Shown here: piece after piece, positions 7,929-16,319 of the stretch
Numbering within the stretch: the first letter of the stretch is position 1
Layout of the letters: every line of letters starts with the position of its first letter
Origin: Rhizobiaceae bacterium
GTDB lineage: Bacteria > Pseudomonadota > Alphaproteobacteria > Rhizobiales > Rhizobiaceae
Assembly: GCA_023953845.1 (NCBI GenBank)
Contig: JAMLJC010000001.1
Coordinates: 3,544,501 to 3,608,500 of the forward strand
DNA: 64,000 nucleotides
Direction: 5' to 3'
Position numbers and translations under genes: made by a program
Notes under the pieces: generated by a model
The model's database searches: none
What the model saw: only the letters and a program-made list of their open reading frames with translations
What the model was told of the DNA's origin: nothing

Positions 7929-8096
7929 ATGGCGATCGGGCTCGGCGTGCTGCGGCTTTCGCCGAGCGCCTTCTGGGCGATGACGCCACGCGAATTCGAG
8001 CGCGCGGTGAATTTCACAATGCCGAAGCGCGGCGAAGCGCCCGGCCGCGCCGTGCTTTCGCGCCTGATGGCGGCGTTTCCCGATAGAATGGAGTAG
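7929..8096 (+). CDS. GTA tail assembly chaperone, downstream frame (g10.1-like, rcc01693/TAC family)
   Basis: This short frame encodes MAIGLGVLRLSPSAFWAMTP followed by REFERAVNF, the hallmark of the small phage tail assembly chaperone family found after g10 in GTAs (rcc01693 family). From ATG 7929 the product is 55 aa; GTG 7926 is possible. The ribosome-binding site is poor (gagg ends within two or three bases of the start). The frame is open upstream to beyond the g10 stop, so it may be made mainly as a -1 frameshift fusion of about 189 aa in total. Confidence 0.75.
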   Translation: MAIGLGVLRLSPSAFWAMTPREFERAVNFTMPKRGEAPGRAVLSRLMAAFPDRME

Positions 8097-8102
8097 CAAC
8101 CC

Positions 8103-8678
8103 ATGGCCGAGGACATGCGGGTCGGCATCTATGCCGACACCGAACCCTTCATCGCGTCTCTGCAAAACCTTGAGCGCCTGTCGCAGAGTTTTGGGACGCA
8201 GCTGACCGGCGCGCTGAAAAGTGCGGCCGTCAGCGGCAAGAGCCTTGAGGATGTGCTGCGGCGCATCGGACTGAACCTCGGCGGCATGGCGCTGGAGCAG
8301 GGGCTGAAGCCGCTGCAATCGCTGGCCGGGTCGATGTTCTCCGGGCTTCTGGGTGGGCTGGCGGGAGCGCTTCCCTTCGCCAGGGGCGGCGTGCCGGGCC
8401 ATGTCGTGCCTTTCGCGAGCGGCGGCGTGGTGTCCTCGCCCAGCTATTTCCCGATGGGCGGCAGCCTCGGCCTGATGGGCGAGGCGGGACCGGAAGCGAT
8501 CCTGCCGCTGCAGCGCGGTGCGGATGGACGGCTGGGCGTCGCGGCGGCGGGCGATGGAGCCGGCATCAACGTCGTCTTCAACGTGACCGCGACCGACGCC
8601 GCCTCGTTCCGCAAATCCGAAGCGCAGGTGTCGGGCATGCTGGCGCGGGCGGTGTCGCGCGGATCGAGATTCGTGTGA
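8103..8678 (+). CDS. Tail tape measure protein, short GTA type (g11-like)
   Basis: The tape measure sets tail length and helps form the membrane channel. At 191 aa it is far shorter than phage tape measures (lambda gpH has 853 aa) but close to GTA homologues. It has an N-terminal amphipathic helix (FIASLQNLERLSQSFGTQLTG), a hydrophobic Gly/Leu-rich centre (MFSGLLGGLAGALPFARGG) and the family GEAGPEAILPL motif near residue 130. It predicts a short-tailed particle. It is preceded by g10.1 and followed by a 334-bp repeat-filled gap. Confidence 0.85.
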   Translation: MAEDMRVGIYADTEPFIASLQNLERLSQSFGTQLTGALKSAAVSGKSLEDVLRRIGLNLGGMALEQGLKPLQSLAGSMFSGLLGGLAGALPFARGGVPGHVVPFASGGVVSSPSYFPMGGSLGLMGEAGPEAILPLQRGADGRLGVAAAGDGAGINVVFNVTATDAASFRKSEAQVSGMLARAVSRGSRFV

Positions 8679-8728
8679 GGCGGACCGCCTGTTCAACATC
8701 TTCGGCCTGAGCAAACTGTTTGAGAGTT

Positions 8729-8931
8729 ACCCCCACCCCTAACCCCTCCCCATAAGGGGGAGGGGGACCTGGCGGGCGGCAGCTAACCCCCACCCCACAA
8801 GATGGAAAGGACCCGGCATGCGGCGGCTTCCCCTCCCCCTTGTGGGGAGGGGTTAGGGGCGGGGGGGGGGGGTAGCCTTTCGATATCGACAAGGCCGGAT
8901 GGGCGGACCTGCTCATGGGGTGGGGGTAGCC
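8729..8931. repeat. Nested inverted-repeat element between tape measure and DUF2460 genes
   Basis: In the 334-bp gap 8679-9012 no gene is apparent. An arm at about 8729-8766 (accccctaacccctcccc type, with a small internal hairpin at ataagggg) pairs with 8829-8875 over roughly 38 bp with few mismatches. A second pair, 8783-8799 (taacccccaccccacaag) and 8914-8931, is nested and offset. The G-run near 8861-8872 is prone to sequencing error. The composition resembles dispersed C/G-rich intergenic palindromes of rhizobia. Confidence 0.65.
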
Positions 8932-9012
8932 TTTCCCACTCTGCCTCCTTCTTGAGAATACCGGGCTCCGCCAGATCGTTCGCGGCTTATCGAAACATGG
9001 AAAATCGAACAA

Positions 9013-9660
9013 ATGACCGAACTCGCCAGCTTTCACGACGAGCTTTTTCCGCCGGACGTCTCCTTCGGGGCGACGGGCGGGCCGGAACGGCGCAACGAGA
9101 TCGTGCTGATGAGTTCCGGCAGGGAGCGGCGCAATCTGCGTAGCGCGCATTCGCGGCGCACCTATGACGCCGGAACGGGGGTCAGGTCGATCCAGCATAT
9201 TTACGACGTGCTCGCCTTCTTCGAGGCACGGCGCGGGTCGTTCCATACCTTCCGCTTCCGCGACCCGTTCGACAACCGCTCCTGCCGGCCGGAACAGATT
9301 CCGGCGGCGGGCGACCAGTCGCTCGGCATCGCGGACGGCAGCCGCACGCGCTTCGCGCTGACCAAGACCTACGGGACCGGGGCGGACGCCTACAGAAGGC
9401 CGATCCGCAAACCGGTCGTGCCGGGCCTACTGGTGGCGCTCGACGGCAGCTTGCAGGAACAGCCCGGCGACTGGCAGTTCGACGATGCGACGGGCGAGAT
9501 CGTCTTTGCCGCGCCGCCGCCGGCGGGCGTGGAGATCACGGCCGGCTACCAGTTCGACGTGCCGGTGCGCTTCGATGCCGAGCGCATGTCGGTCAGCCTG
9601 ACCTCGTTCCGCGCCGGCCAGATCCCCACCATTCCGCTGATCGAGGTGCTGTTGCCGTGA
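9013..9660 (+). CDS. DUF2460 distal tail protein (g12-like, TIGR02217)
   Basis: A baseplate/distal tail component of GTAs and related phages. The 215-aa protein carries the family start SFHDELFPPDVSFGATGGPERRNEIV, the central VRSIQHIYDVLAFFEARRGSFHTFRFRDP block, and a C-terminal FRAGQIPTIPLIEVLLP. It starts after the repeat spacer, and its stop overlaps the GTG start of the DUF2163 gene, beginning a tightly coupled baseplate block (g12-g15). Confidence 0.92.
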   Translation: MTELASFHDELFPPDVSFGATGGPERRNEIVLMSSGRERRNLRSAHSRRTYDAGTGVRSIQHIYDVLAFFEARRGSFHTFRFRDPFDNRSCRPEQIPAAGDQSLGIADGSRTRFALTKTYGTGADAYRRPIRKPVVPGLLVALDGSLQEQPGDWQFDDATGEIVFAAPPPAGVEITAGYQFDVPVRFDAERMSVSLTSFRAGQIPTIPLIEVLLP

Positions 9661-10547
9661 CGCATTATCCCGAAGCCCTGCGGGCGCATCTGGCGCGCGA
9701 CTGCACCACCGTCTGCCATGCCTGGAGGCTGACGCGGCGTGACGGAGTCGTGTCCGGCTATACCGATCACGACCTTGCGCTGACCGTCGACGGAACGGCT
9801 TGCGAGCCGCATGCCGGTTTCAGCGCCAGCGAGGCGAAGGAGACGCTCGGCTTCGCCATCGACACCGTGGATGTGCAGGGCGCGCTGTCTTCCGCCGGGC
9901 TGGTGGACGAGGAGATCGAGGCGGGCCTGCTGGACGACGCGGCGGTCGAGACGTTTCTCGTCAACTGGCGCGATCCGGCCGACTTCGCGCTGATCCGCAA
10001 GGCGACGATCGGCAGGATCGCGCGGCGCGACGGCGCCTTCGTCGCCGAACTGAAAAGCCGCATGCACGCGCTGGACCAGCCGAATGCGCGCTATCTGACG
10101 CGGGCCTGCGGCGCGGAACTGGGCGACGGAAGCTGCGGCTTCAACCTCGCGGCGTCCGGCTTTTCCGGGGCAGGCGCGCTGCTGGACGCGGTCGCGCCGG
10201 ACGCCTATCGCGTGACCGGGCTCGGCGGGTACGAGCCGGACTGGTTCACGCATGGCGTGCTGAACTGGACGAGCGGACAAAGGGCCGGTCGCACGGAGCG
10301 CATCGTCGATCATCGCAGGCAGGGCGACGCGGCAATCCTCTATCTCGTGCCGATCTCCGGCGCGCCGCCGCAGCCGGGCGACACGTTCGCCATCGTCGCC
10401 GGCTGCGACAAGACCTTTGCGGCCTGCAAGGAAAAGTTCGGCAATCACAAGAACTTCCGCGGGTTTCCGCATCTTCCGGGAAACGATTCCGCCTATGCCT
10501 ACGTATCGGACGGGCTGGTCTTCGACGGCGGGCCGATCGTTCCATGA
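9657..10547 (+). CDS. DUF2163 baseplate hub protein (g13-like, TIGR02218/BR0599 family)
   Basis: A 296-aa GTA gp13-like protein beginning with GTG at 9657, which overlaps the previous stop (GTGA). Family features are HAWRLTRRDGVVSGYTDHD near the N-terminus, AKETLGFAIDTVDVQGALSSAGL, and the C-terminal Cys-rich segment GCDKTFAACKEKFGNHKNF. In R. capsulatus GTA and R. sphaeroides phages this family forms part of the hub and may bind Fe-S or metal through these cysteines; that last point is inference. It is coupled to the downstream peptidase gene by an ATGA overlap. Confidence 0.9.
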   Translation: MTHYPEALRAHLARDCTTVCHAWRLTRRDGVVSGYTDHDLALTVDGTACEPHAGFSASEAKETLGFAIDTVDVQGALSSAGLVDEEIEAGLLDDAAVETFLVNWRDPADFALIRKATIGRIARRDGAFVAELKSRMHALDQPNARYLTRACGAELGDGSCGFNLAASGFSGAGALLDAVAPDAYRVTGLGGYEPDWFTHGVLNWTSGQRAGRTERIVDHRRQGDAAILYLVPISGAPPQPGDTFAIVAGCDKTFAACKEKFGNHKNFRGFPHLPGNDSAYAYVSDGLVFDGGPIVP

Positions 10548-11002
10548 GCGGCGGCGGGTGTGACGAAACGCGCGCGGCGGTGATCGCGGAGGCGCGGGGC
10601 TGGCTCGGCACGCCCTACCGGCATCAGGCGAGCGGCAGGGGCGTCGGTTGCGATTGCCTCGGGCTGGTGCGCGGCGTGTGGCGGGCGCTCTATGGCCGCG
10701 AGCCGGACGCGCCGCGCGCCTATGCGACGGACTGGGCGGATTCCGAACCCGGAGAGCCGGTGCTCTTCTATGGCAGGCGCAATTGCGCCGAACTGCCGGG
10801 CGGGGAGGCGAGGCCGGGCGACATGCTCGTCTTCCGCTGGCGACCGAACGCGGCGGCGCGGCATCTCGGCATCCTGATGCCGGAGAACCGCTTCGTCCAT
10901 GCCTATCAGGGAAGCGCGGTGGTTTCGTCGGTGCTGGTGCCGCAATGGCGGCGGCGGATCGCGGGCGTTTTCGCCTTCCCGCCTCTTTCCGATCATCGCT
11001 GA
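10544..11002 (+). CDS. NlpC/P60 cell-wall peptidase of GTA tail (g14-like)
   Basis: A 152-aa cysteine peptidase expected to cut peptidoglycan during DNA delivery. The catalytic Cys38 lies in GVGCDCLGLVRGVW, the catalytic His107 in AARHLGILMP, and a third polar residue probably lies in RFVHAYQG. ATG 10544 overlaps the DUF2163 stop (ATGA); the long upstream open frame is antisense-like noise over g13. The start fits the family, which begins shortly before AVIAEARGWLGTPYRHQ. It is followed after 12 bp by the megatron. Confidence 0.92.
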   Translation: MSGGGCDETRAAVIAEARGWLGTPYRHQASGRGVGCDCLGLVRGVWRALYGREPDAPRAYATDWADSEPGEPVLFYGRRNCAELPGGEARPGDMLVFRWRPNAAARHLGILMPENRFVHAYQGSAVVSSVLVPQWRRRIAGVFAFPPLSDHR

Positions 11003-11014
11003 GGGACTTCCTGC

Positions 11015-14000
11015 ATGGCGACAATCCTGTTGCAGGCCGCCGGCGTGGCCATCGGCGGCGCGCTCGGGCCGATCGGCGCGGCCGTCGGATCGGCGGTCGG
11101 CGCGCTGGCCGGCTACGCCATCGATACCGCCATCATCAACGGCATGCAGCGCATCGAGGGGCCGAGGCTTTCGGGCGCGCGGCCCTTCAGCGCCGAGGAA
11201 GGCGTCGCCATTCCGCGCGTCTACGGCGTGGCGCGCATGGGCGGGCTGGTGATCTGGGCGACGCGGTTCGAGGAGGCGCGCGAGACGTCGCGGCAGGGCA
11301 TGAAGGGGCCGCGCGTCACCGAATATTCCTACTTCGCCAATCTCGCCTTCGCGCTCTGCGAGGGCGAGATCGCGGGCGTGCGGCGCATCTGGGCGGACGG
11401 CAAGGAACTCGACCAGACGCTGCATGAGATCCGCGTCCATCGCGGGACGGAAGCGCAGGAGCCCGACCCGCTGATCGAGGCCAGGCAGGGCGCGGGCAAT
11501 GCGCCCGCCTATCGCGGCACGGCCTATGTCGTGTTCGAGCGGTTTCCGCTGGCGGAATACGGCAACCGCATTCCGCAATTGCAGTTCGAGGTGCTGCGGC
11601 CGGTGGGCGAGTTCCACAGGCGGGTGAAGGGCGTCGCGCTCATTCCTGGCGCGACCGAATACGGCCTGTCGCCGACGCTGGTGACGCGCGAGATCAAGCC
11701 CGGCGAGACGCAGGCGCTGAACCGTCATGTGCTTTGCGGCGCGACGGATTTCGCGGCGGCGCTGGACGAATTGCAGATGCTCTGCCCGAACCTCGAACAT
11801 ATCGCGCTGGTGGCGAGCTGGTTCGGCGACGACCTGCGGGCCGGCGAATGCAGGATCAGGCCGATGGTGACGGACAACACCTCGACCGGTTTCTCCGCGC
11901 CGTGGGTGGTGTCGGGTCTGGCGCGCGAAAGCGCCTTGCAGGTCTCCTATTATGACGGCGGCGCGGCCTATGGCGGCACGCCATCTGACAGGACGATCAT
12001 CGACGCCATCGCCGCGATCAGGGCGCGCGGGCTGAAGGTGACGCTCTATCCCTTCATCATGATGGACGTGCCGCCCGAAAACACGCTGCCCGATCCGCAT
12101 GGCGGGACGGCGCAGGCGCCGTATCCGTGGCGCGGGCGCATCTCGTGCTTTCCGGGGCCAAGACAGCCGGGTTCGGCCGACAAGACGGCGGCGGCGCGTG
12201 CACAGGTCGAGGCGTTCTGCGGCGTTGCGGCGGCGGGGGATTTCGCGCCGTCGCCGGAGGAGGGCGCGACGACCACGATCGCGTTCAACGGCGCGGCGGA
12301 GGAATGGAGCTATCGGCGCTTCCTGCTGCATTTCGCGCATCTCGCGGCGGCGGCGGGAGGCGTGGACACGTTCCTGATCGGCACGGAACTGCGCGGCCTG
12401 ACGACGCTGCGCGACGAGGCGAACGCATTTCCCTTCGTGGAAGCGCTCTGCCAGCTGGGGGACGAGGTGCGCGGCATTCTGGGGCCGGCGACGAAGCTGA
12501 CCTACGGCGCGGACTGGAGCGAATATTTCGGGCACCAGCCGCCGGATGGCACCGGCGACGCCTTCTTCCATCTCGATCCGCTCTGGGCGCATCCCGAGAT
12601 CGCGGCCATCGGCATCGACAATTACATGCCGCTTTCCGACTGGCGCGACGCCGATCACGGCGGCGGCAATGCCGACGGTTTCGAGACGCCCTGCGACATC
12701 GACGGCATGATGGCGGCGATTGCCGGCGGGGAGGGTTTCGACTGGTATTATCCGGACGAGGCGGCGCGGGCTGCGCGCGAGCGCGCGCCGATCACGGACG
12801 GTTCCGGCAAACCGTGGGTCTACCGCTACAAGGATCTGGTCAACTGGTGGTCGAACCCGCATTTCGACCGGATCGGCGGCGTGGAGGTTTCGACGCCGAC
12901 CGCATGGACGCCGCGCTCGAAACCGATCTGGTTCACGGAACTCGGCTGCCCGGCGGTGGACAAGGGGCCGAACCAGCCCAACGTCTTTCCCGACCCGAAA
13001 TCCTCCGAGAGCGCGTCGCCCTATTTCTCCAGCGGCGGCCGTTCCGACATCGCGCAGCGCAATTTTCTGGAGGCGCATCAGCGCTACTGGGACCCGTCGC
13101 TTCCGGGCTTCGAGGACGCACGCAATCCGCTTGCGCCGGGCGGTTTCCTCATGCTCGACCATACGCGCACGCTGCTCTGGGCGTGGGACGCGCGGCCGTT
13201 TCCGGCATTCCCGCTGCGCAGCGACGAATGGCGCGACGGCGGCAACTGGCATCTCGGCCACTGGCTGAACGGAAGGCTCGAAAGCTCCAGTTGCAGCGAT
13301 CTCATCAACCGCATCCTGGCCGATCATGGCGTGGAGGAGGCGGATACGCGCCACGCCGAGGGCATGGTGCAGGGCTATGTGCTTCAGGACCCGACGACGG
13401 CGCGGGCCGCACTTGAGCCGATCACCGATCTGTTCGGCATCATGGCGGTGGAAGAACCGGACCGCATCGTCTTCCGATTGGAGGGGTCGGGCAGTGGCGG
13501 CGCGATGCCGGTCGAAGACATTGCGCTGACGGACGACGCGGCGCTGGAAATCCAGCGCGTGCCCGACCATGAACTGCCGCGCGAGGCGATTCTCACCCTG
13601 CGCGAGCTGTTCCTGGAATTTCAGGCGACATCGCCGCGCAGCCGGCGGCTGGGAGCGATGGGAAGCCGCCAGCAGGCGGTGAATTTTCCCGGCACCGTCG
13701 AATTCGGGCAGGCGCAGTCGCTGCTCGACGACTGGATGAAGCGGGTCTGGACCGAGCGGGAGCGCGTGACGTTCTCCGTCTCGCCGGCCGATGTCGGGCT
13801 GGAGCCGGGTACGGTCATCCGGTTGCCGAATGCCGGTCTCTCTTCCGACTTCATCGTCACCGGCATCGAGGAAGGATTGCTGCGGACGGTGAGCGCGAAG
13901 CAGATCGCGCGCGGCGTGCCGGCGCCTTGGCGCGGGGCGGGCTTTGCGGCCGGGACCATCGTGCAGCCGATCCTTGCGGGAAAGCCCGACGCGCATCTGC

Positions 14001-14923
14001 TCGATCTGCCGATGATGGCGGAGGAGGCCGCGCCCGAAACGCGCCTGCGCGTCGCCGCGTGGCAGAAGCCGTGGCGCAGCCAGTCGGTCTACGCTTCCGG
14101 CGACACGAGCGGGTTCACCGCGCGGACGGTGCTGACGATGGCGGCGATCATCGGACGCCTGACCGCGCCGCTGCCGACAGGCGGGTTCGAGGGGCGCATC
14201 GACCGTCGGACGGAGGTGTTCGTGGCGCTTTCGTCGGGCGAACTGTCGAGCGTCAGCCGACTGCAATTGCTCAACGGCGCGAACATGGCCGCAGTGGAAT
14301 CCGCCGGCGGGTGGGAGATCTTGCAGTTCGAGGAAGCGGAGGAGATCGCGCCGGATAGCTGGCGGCTGCGCAAACTGCTGCGCGGCCAGTTCGGGACGAA
14401 CGACGCCGCGAATGCAGGGACGGCGGCTGGTGCGGTGTTCGTTCTTCTCGATCAGGCGGTGGTGGCGGCAGGGCTTGCCGCCGCCGAGGTCGGACTTGAA
14501 CGCAACTGGCGTATCGGACCGAGCGGCTACGACATCACGCCGGCGAATTTCGTCGAACTGACCAGAACGGGCGGCGTGCGCGCGCAACTGCCATTGTCTC
14601 CGGTGCATCTCGGGGCGAAGCCGGACGGTGCGGGCGGTCTGCTGATTTCATGGGTGCGCCGGGGTCGGATCAATGCCGACGACTGGCAGCAGGCGGAAAT
14701 CCCGCTCGGCGAGGCGCTGGAGGAATATGAGATACGGATCGCGGCGGCCGGCGGCGGCGTGGTCCGAACCGCGACGTCGCCCGCGTCGCAATTGATCTAC
14801 ACGGCGGCGGACATCGCCGCCGACTTCGGCGCCATGCCGGCCGCCATCAAGGTGACGGTGCGACAGCGCAGCGCCGCCATCGGCTGGGGCATTCCGGCGA
14901 CGCGCCGGATCGCCGTCATCTGA
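11015..14923 (+). CDS. GTA 'megatron' tail tip/host-specificity protein with TIM-barrel domain (g15-like)
   Basis: At 1302 aa this is the largest structural protein of the cluster. The order is an N-terminal hydrophobic Gly/Ala stretch (residues 1-45), a phage tail tip block (RIEGPRLSGARPFSAEEGVAIPRVYG), and the GTA TIM-barrel/glycoside hydrolase-like domain (approx. 270-640) with DTFLIGTELRGLTTL, LTYGADWSEYFG and IWFTELGCPAVDKG. A phage tail 'rcc01698-like' C-terminal domain (approx. 900-1300) follows. In R. capsulatus the homologue forms the tail fibre/tip. It is intact, unlike the terminase. The opposite strand is open for over 1300 codons across it; this reflects codon bias, not a gene. 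Confidence 0.93.
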   Translation: MATILLQAAGVAIGGALGPIGAAVGSAVGALAGYAIDTAIINGMQRIEGPRLSGARPFSAEEGVAIPRVYGVARMGGLVIWATRFEEARETSRQGMKGPRVTEYSYFANLAFALCEGEIAGVRRIWADGKELDQTLHEIRVHRGTEAQEPDPLIEARQGAGNAPAYRGTAYVVFERFPLAEYGNRIPQLQFEVLRPVGEFHRRVKGVALIPGATEYGLSPTLVTREIKPGETQALNRHVLCGATDFAAALDELQMLCPNLEHIALVASWFGDDLRAGECRIRPMVTDNTSTGFSAPWVVSGLARESALQVSYYDGGAAYGGTPSDRTIIDAIAAIRARGLKVTLYPFIMMDVPPENTLPDPHGGTAQAPYPWRGRISCFPGPRQPGSADKTAAARAQVEAFCGVAAAGDFAPSPEEGATTTIAFNGAAEEWSYRRFLLHFAHLAAAAGGVDTFLIGTELRGLTTLRDEANAFPFVEALCQLGDEVRGILGPATKLTYGADWSEYFGHQPPDGTGDAFFHLDPLWAHPEIAAIGIDNYMPLSDWRDADHGGGNADGFETPCDIDGMMAAIAGGEGFDWYYPDEAARAARERAPITDGSGKPWVYRYKDLVNWWSNPHFDRIGGVEVSTPTAWTPRSKPIWFTELGCPAVDKGPNQPNVFPDPKSSESASPYFSSGGRSDIAQRNFLEAHQRYWDPSLPGFEDARNPLAPGGFLMLDHTRTLLWAWDARPFPAFPLRSDEWRDGGNWHLGHWLNGRLESSSCSDLINRILADHGVEEADTRHAEGMVQGYVLQDPTTARAALEPITDLFGIMAVEEPDRIVFRLEGSGSGGAMPVEDIALTDDAALEIQRVPDHELPREAILTLRELFLEFQATSPRSRRLGAMGSRQQAVNFPGTVEFGQAQSLLDDWMKRVWTERERVTFSVSPADVGLEPGTVIRLPNAGLSSDFIVTGIEEGLLRTVSAKQIARGVPAPWRGAGFAAGTIVQPILAGKPDAHLLDLPMMAEEAAPETRLRVAAWQKPWRSQSVYASGDTSGFTARTVLTMAAIIGRLTAPLPTGGFEGRIDRRTEVFVALSSGELSSVSRLQLLNGANMAAVESAGGWEILQFEEAEEIAPDSWRLRKLLRGQFGTNDAANAGTAAGAVFVLLDQAVVAAGLAAAEVGLERNWRIGPSGYDITPANFVELTRTGGVRAQLPLSPVHLGAKPDGAGGLLISWVRRGRINADDWQQAEIPLGEALEEYEIRIAAAGGGVVRTATSPASQLIYTAADIAADFGAMPAAIKVTVRQRSAAIGWGIPATRRIAVI

Positions 14924-14949
14924 CTTTTCAAGCAAGCAAGGAGTATCGC

Positions 14950-15156
14950 ATGACCAGCGCAAAACCCTGGTATCTCTCGCGTACCATCTGGGCCTCGCTC
15001 ATCACCATCATAAGCGCCGTGGCGAGCCTGACCGGCCTGCCTGTGGACGGGATCGACAACACCGCGCTCACCGACACGCTGCTTCAGGCGGTGACGGCGG
15101 TCTCGGGTCTTATCGCCATTCTCGGCCGTATCGGGGCTCGGGACAGGATCGGATGA
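14950..15156 (+). CDS. Small holin-like membrane protein
   Basis: A 68-aa protein with hydrophobic segments at residues 11-30 (IWASLITIISAVASLTGLP) and 42-60 (TLLQAVTAVSGLIAILGRI) and a basic C-terminus. Its start KPWYLSRTIWASL is common among small phage-encoded proteins near tail and lysis genes. Two transmembrane helices, small size and position directly after the megatron suggest a holin-type role in particle release, but no lysozyme gene is adjacent. It may be co-transcribed with the GTA cluster (26-bp gap, RBS aaggag). Confidence 0.65.
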   Translation: MTSAKPWYLSRTIWASLITIISAVASLTGLPVDGIDNTALTDTLLQAVTAVSGLIAILGRIGARDRIG

Positions 15157-15241
15157 CAGACGCAGGCCGCGCCGCTATTGTATCGACCGGGCGCGGGAAT
15201 GCCGGGAAATGTTCATGCCCTGTTCAGCCGGCGACCGCTAG

Positions 15242-15544
15242 ATGAGGATCATGGGCAAGAAAACCGCACGATTCCGCAAACTGGGCGCCGCGCTGATCGC
15301 GGCGCCGCTGGCATTTGCCATGACGTTCCCCGCCGGCGCGGCAGGGCAGGGGCAACCGGTGCTCGTCGCGCAGGCCGATTGCTATGCCGTCGGGCAGCGG
15401 GTCGCGGCGGAAAATGGCGGCACGCTGGCAAAGGCGCAATCGGCCAATCGCGGCGGGCAGGAAGTGTGCGTGATCGTCGTGCTGGTGCCGGGCAAGGACG
15501 GCCAGCGTCCGCGCCGGACCGAGATCGTGGTGCCTGCGAACTGA
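15242..15544 (+). CDS. feuN: Small periplasmic protein, FeuN-like candidate
   Basis: A 100-aa exported protein: basic N-terminus, hydrophobic helix (LGAALIAAPLAFAMTFPAGAAG) with a cleavage site near AAG or AQA, then a short mature domain with two cysteines (ADCYAVGQ and QEVCVIVVLVPG). It lies 66 bp upstream of the response regulator. In Sinorhizobium, FeuN is a small periplasmic inhibitor encoded directly upstream of feuPQ, so this is the positional candidate. The identity is inferred from size, export signal and context, not from a recognised motif. Confidence 0.6.
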   Translation: MRIMGKKTARFRKLGAALIAAPLAFAMTFPAGAAGQGQPVLVAQADCYAVGQRVAAENGGTLAKAQSANRGGQEVCVIVVLVPGKDGQRPRRTEIVVPAN

Positions 15545-15610
15545 TGCTGTTCCCGGACGGCGCCGTTTGCGCCACACTGCCCTTTCGATCCATGACAGGC
15601 ATCTGATTCC

Positions 15611-16276
15611 ATGCGCATATTGGTCGTCGAGGATGACAAGGACCTGAACCGGCAGCTTTCGGAGGCGCTGACGGATGCCGGCTATGTCGTGGATCGCGCC
15701 CATGACGGCGAGGAAGGGCATTTCCTCGGCGATACCGAGCCTTACGACGCGGTGGTGCTCGACATCGGCCTGCCGCAGATGGACGGCATCAGTGTCGTGG
15801 AAAAATGGCGGCGCGAGGGCCGCAAGATGCCCGTCCTCATCCTGACCGCGCGCGACCGCTGGAGCGACAAGGTGGCCGGCATCGACGCCGGCGCGGACGA
15901 CTACGTGACCAAACCGTTCCACATCGAGGAGGTATTGGCGCGGGTGCGGGCGCTCATCCGCCGCGCGGCGGGTCACGCCTCCTCCGAACTGACCTGCGGG
16001 CCGCTTCGGCTGGATACGAAAGCTTCCAAGGCCGACATCAACGGCATGTCGCTGAAGCTGACCTCGCACGAGTTCCGGCTGCTTGCCTATCTCATGCATC
16101 ACATGGGCGAGGTCGTCTCGCGCACGGAACTGGTCGAGCATCTCTACGATCAGGATTTCGATCGCGATTCCAACACGATCGAGGTTTTCGTCGGCCGGCT
16201 GCGCAAGAAGATGGGCGTGGACATGATCGAGACGGTGCGCGGCATGGGCTATCGCATCCGCGAGCCCGACAAGTGA
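15611..16276 (+). CDS. feuP: OmpR/PhoB-type response regulator FeuP-like
   Basis: A 221-aa two-component response regulator. The receiver domain (1-115) has the acidic pocket (EDD at 7-9), phospho-acceptor Asp51 in VVLDIGLPQMDG, Thr79 and Lys101 in TKPF. The winged-helix DNA-binding domain (approx. 127-220) ends NTIEVFVGRLRKKMG...IETVRGMGYR. It is paired with the kinase 43 bp downstream. In rhizobia FeuP/FeuQ control cyclic glucan export, envelope adaptation and iron-related functions. The name is given because of the upstream small periplasmic gene and the downstream cytochrome c operon; another PhoP-like regulator is the alternative. Confidence 0.85.
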   Translation: MRILVVEDDKDLNRQLSEALTDAGYVVDRAHDGEEGHFLGDTEPYDAVVLDIGLPQMDGISVVEKWRREGRKMPVLILTARDRWSDKVAGIDAGADDYVTKPFHIEEVLARVRALIRRAAGHASSELTCGPLRLDTKASKADINGMSLKLTSHEFRLLAYLMHHMGEVVSRTELVEHLYDQDFDRDSNTIEVFVGRLRKKMGVDMIETVRGMGYRIREPDK

Positions 16277-16319
16277 GACGGCGGAAGGTTTCCGTTTCCG
16301 CTGTACGCCGGGTCCTTCG

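Noticed and set aside
8861..8872. Long G-run as evidence of a phase-variable tract
   Set aside because: It lies inside an intergenic inverted repeat, 140 bp from the next start codon, and is better explained as part of that repeat or a sequencing artefact.
10499..14608. 1369-codon open frame on the minus strand opposite the megatron gene
   Set aside because: High GC and strong third-position bias keep the antisense frame open. The predicted protein is Arg/His/Pro-rich low-complexity sequence without domains, and the plus-strand gene is certain.
1..15156. Active prophage
   Set aside because: No integrase, repressor, replication, lysozyme or attachment-site candidates; the gene order and short tape measure fit a GTA. 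The cluster's upstream edge is outside the window, so this is not absolute.
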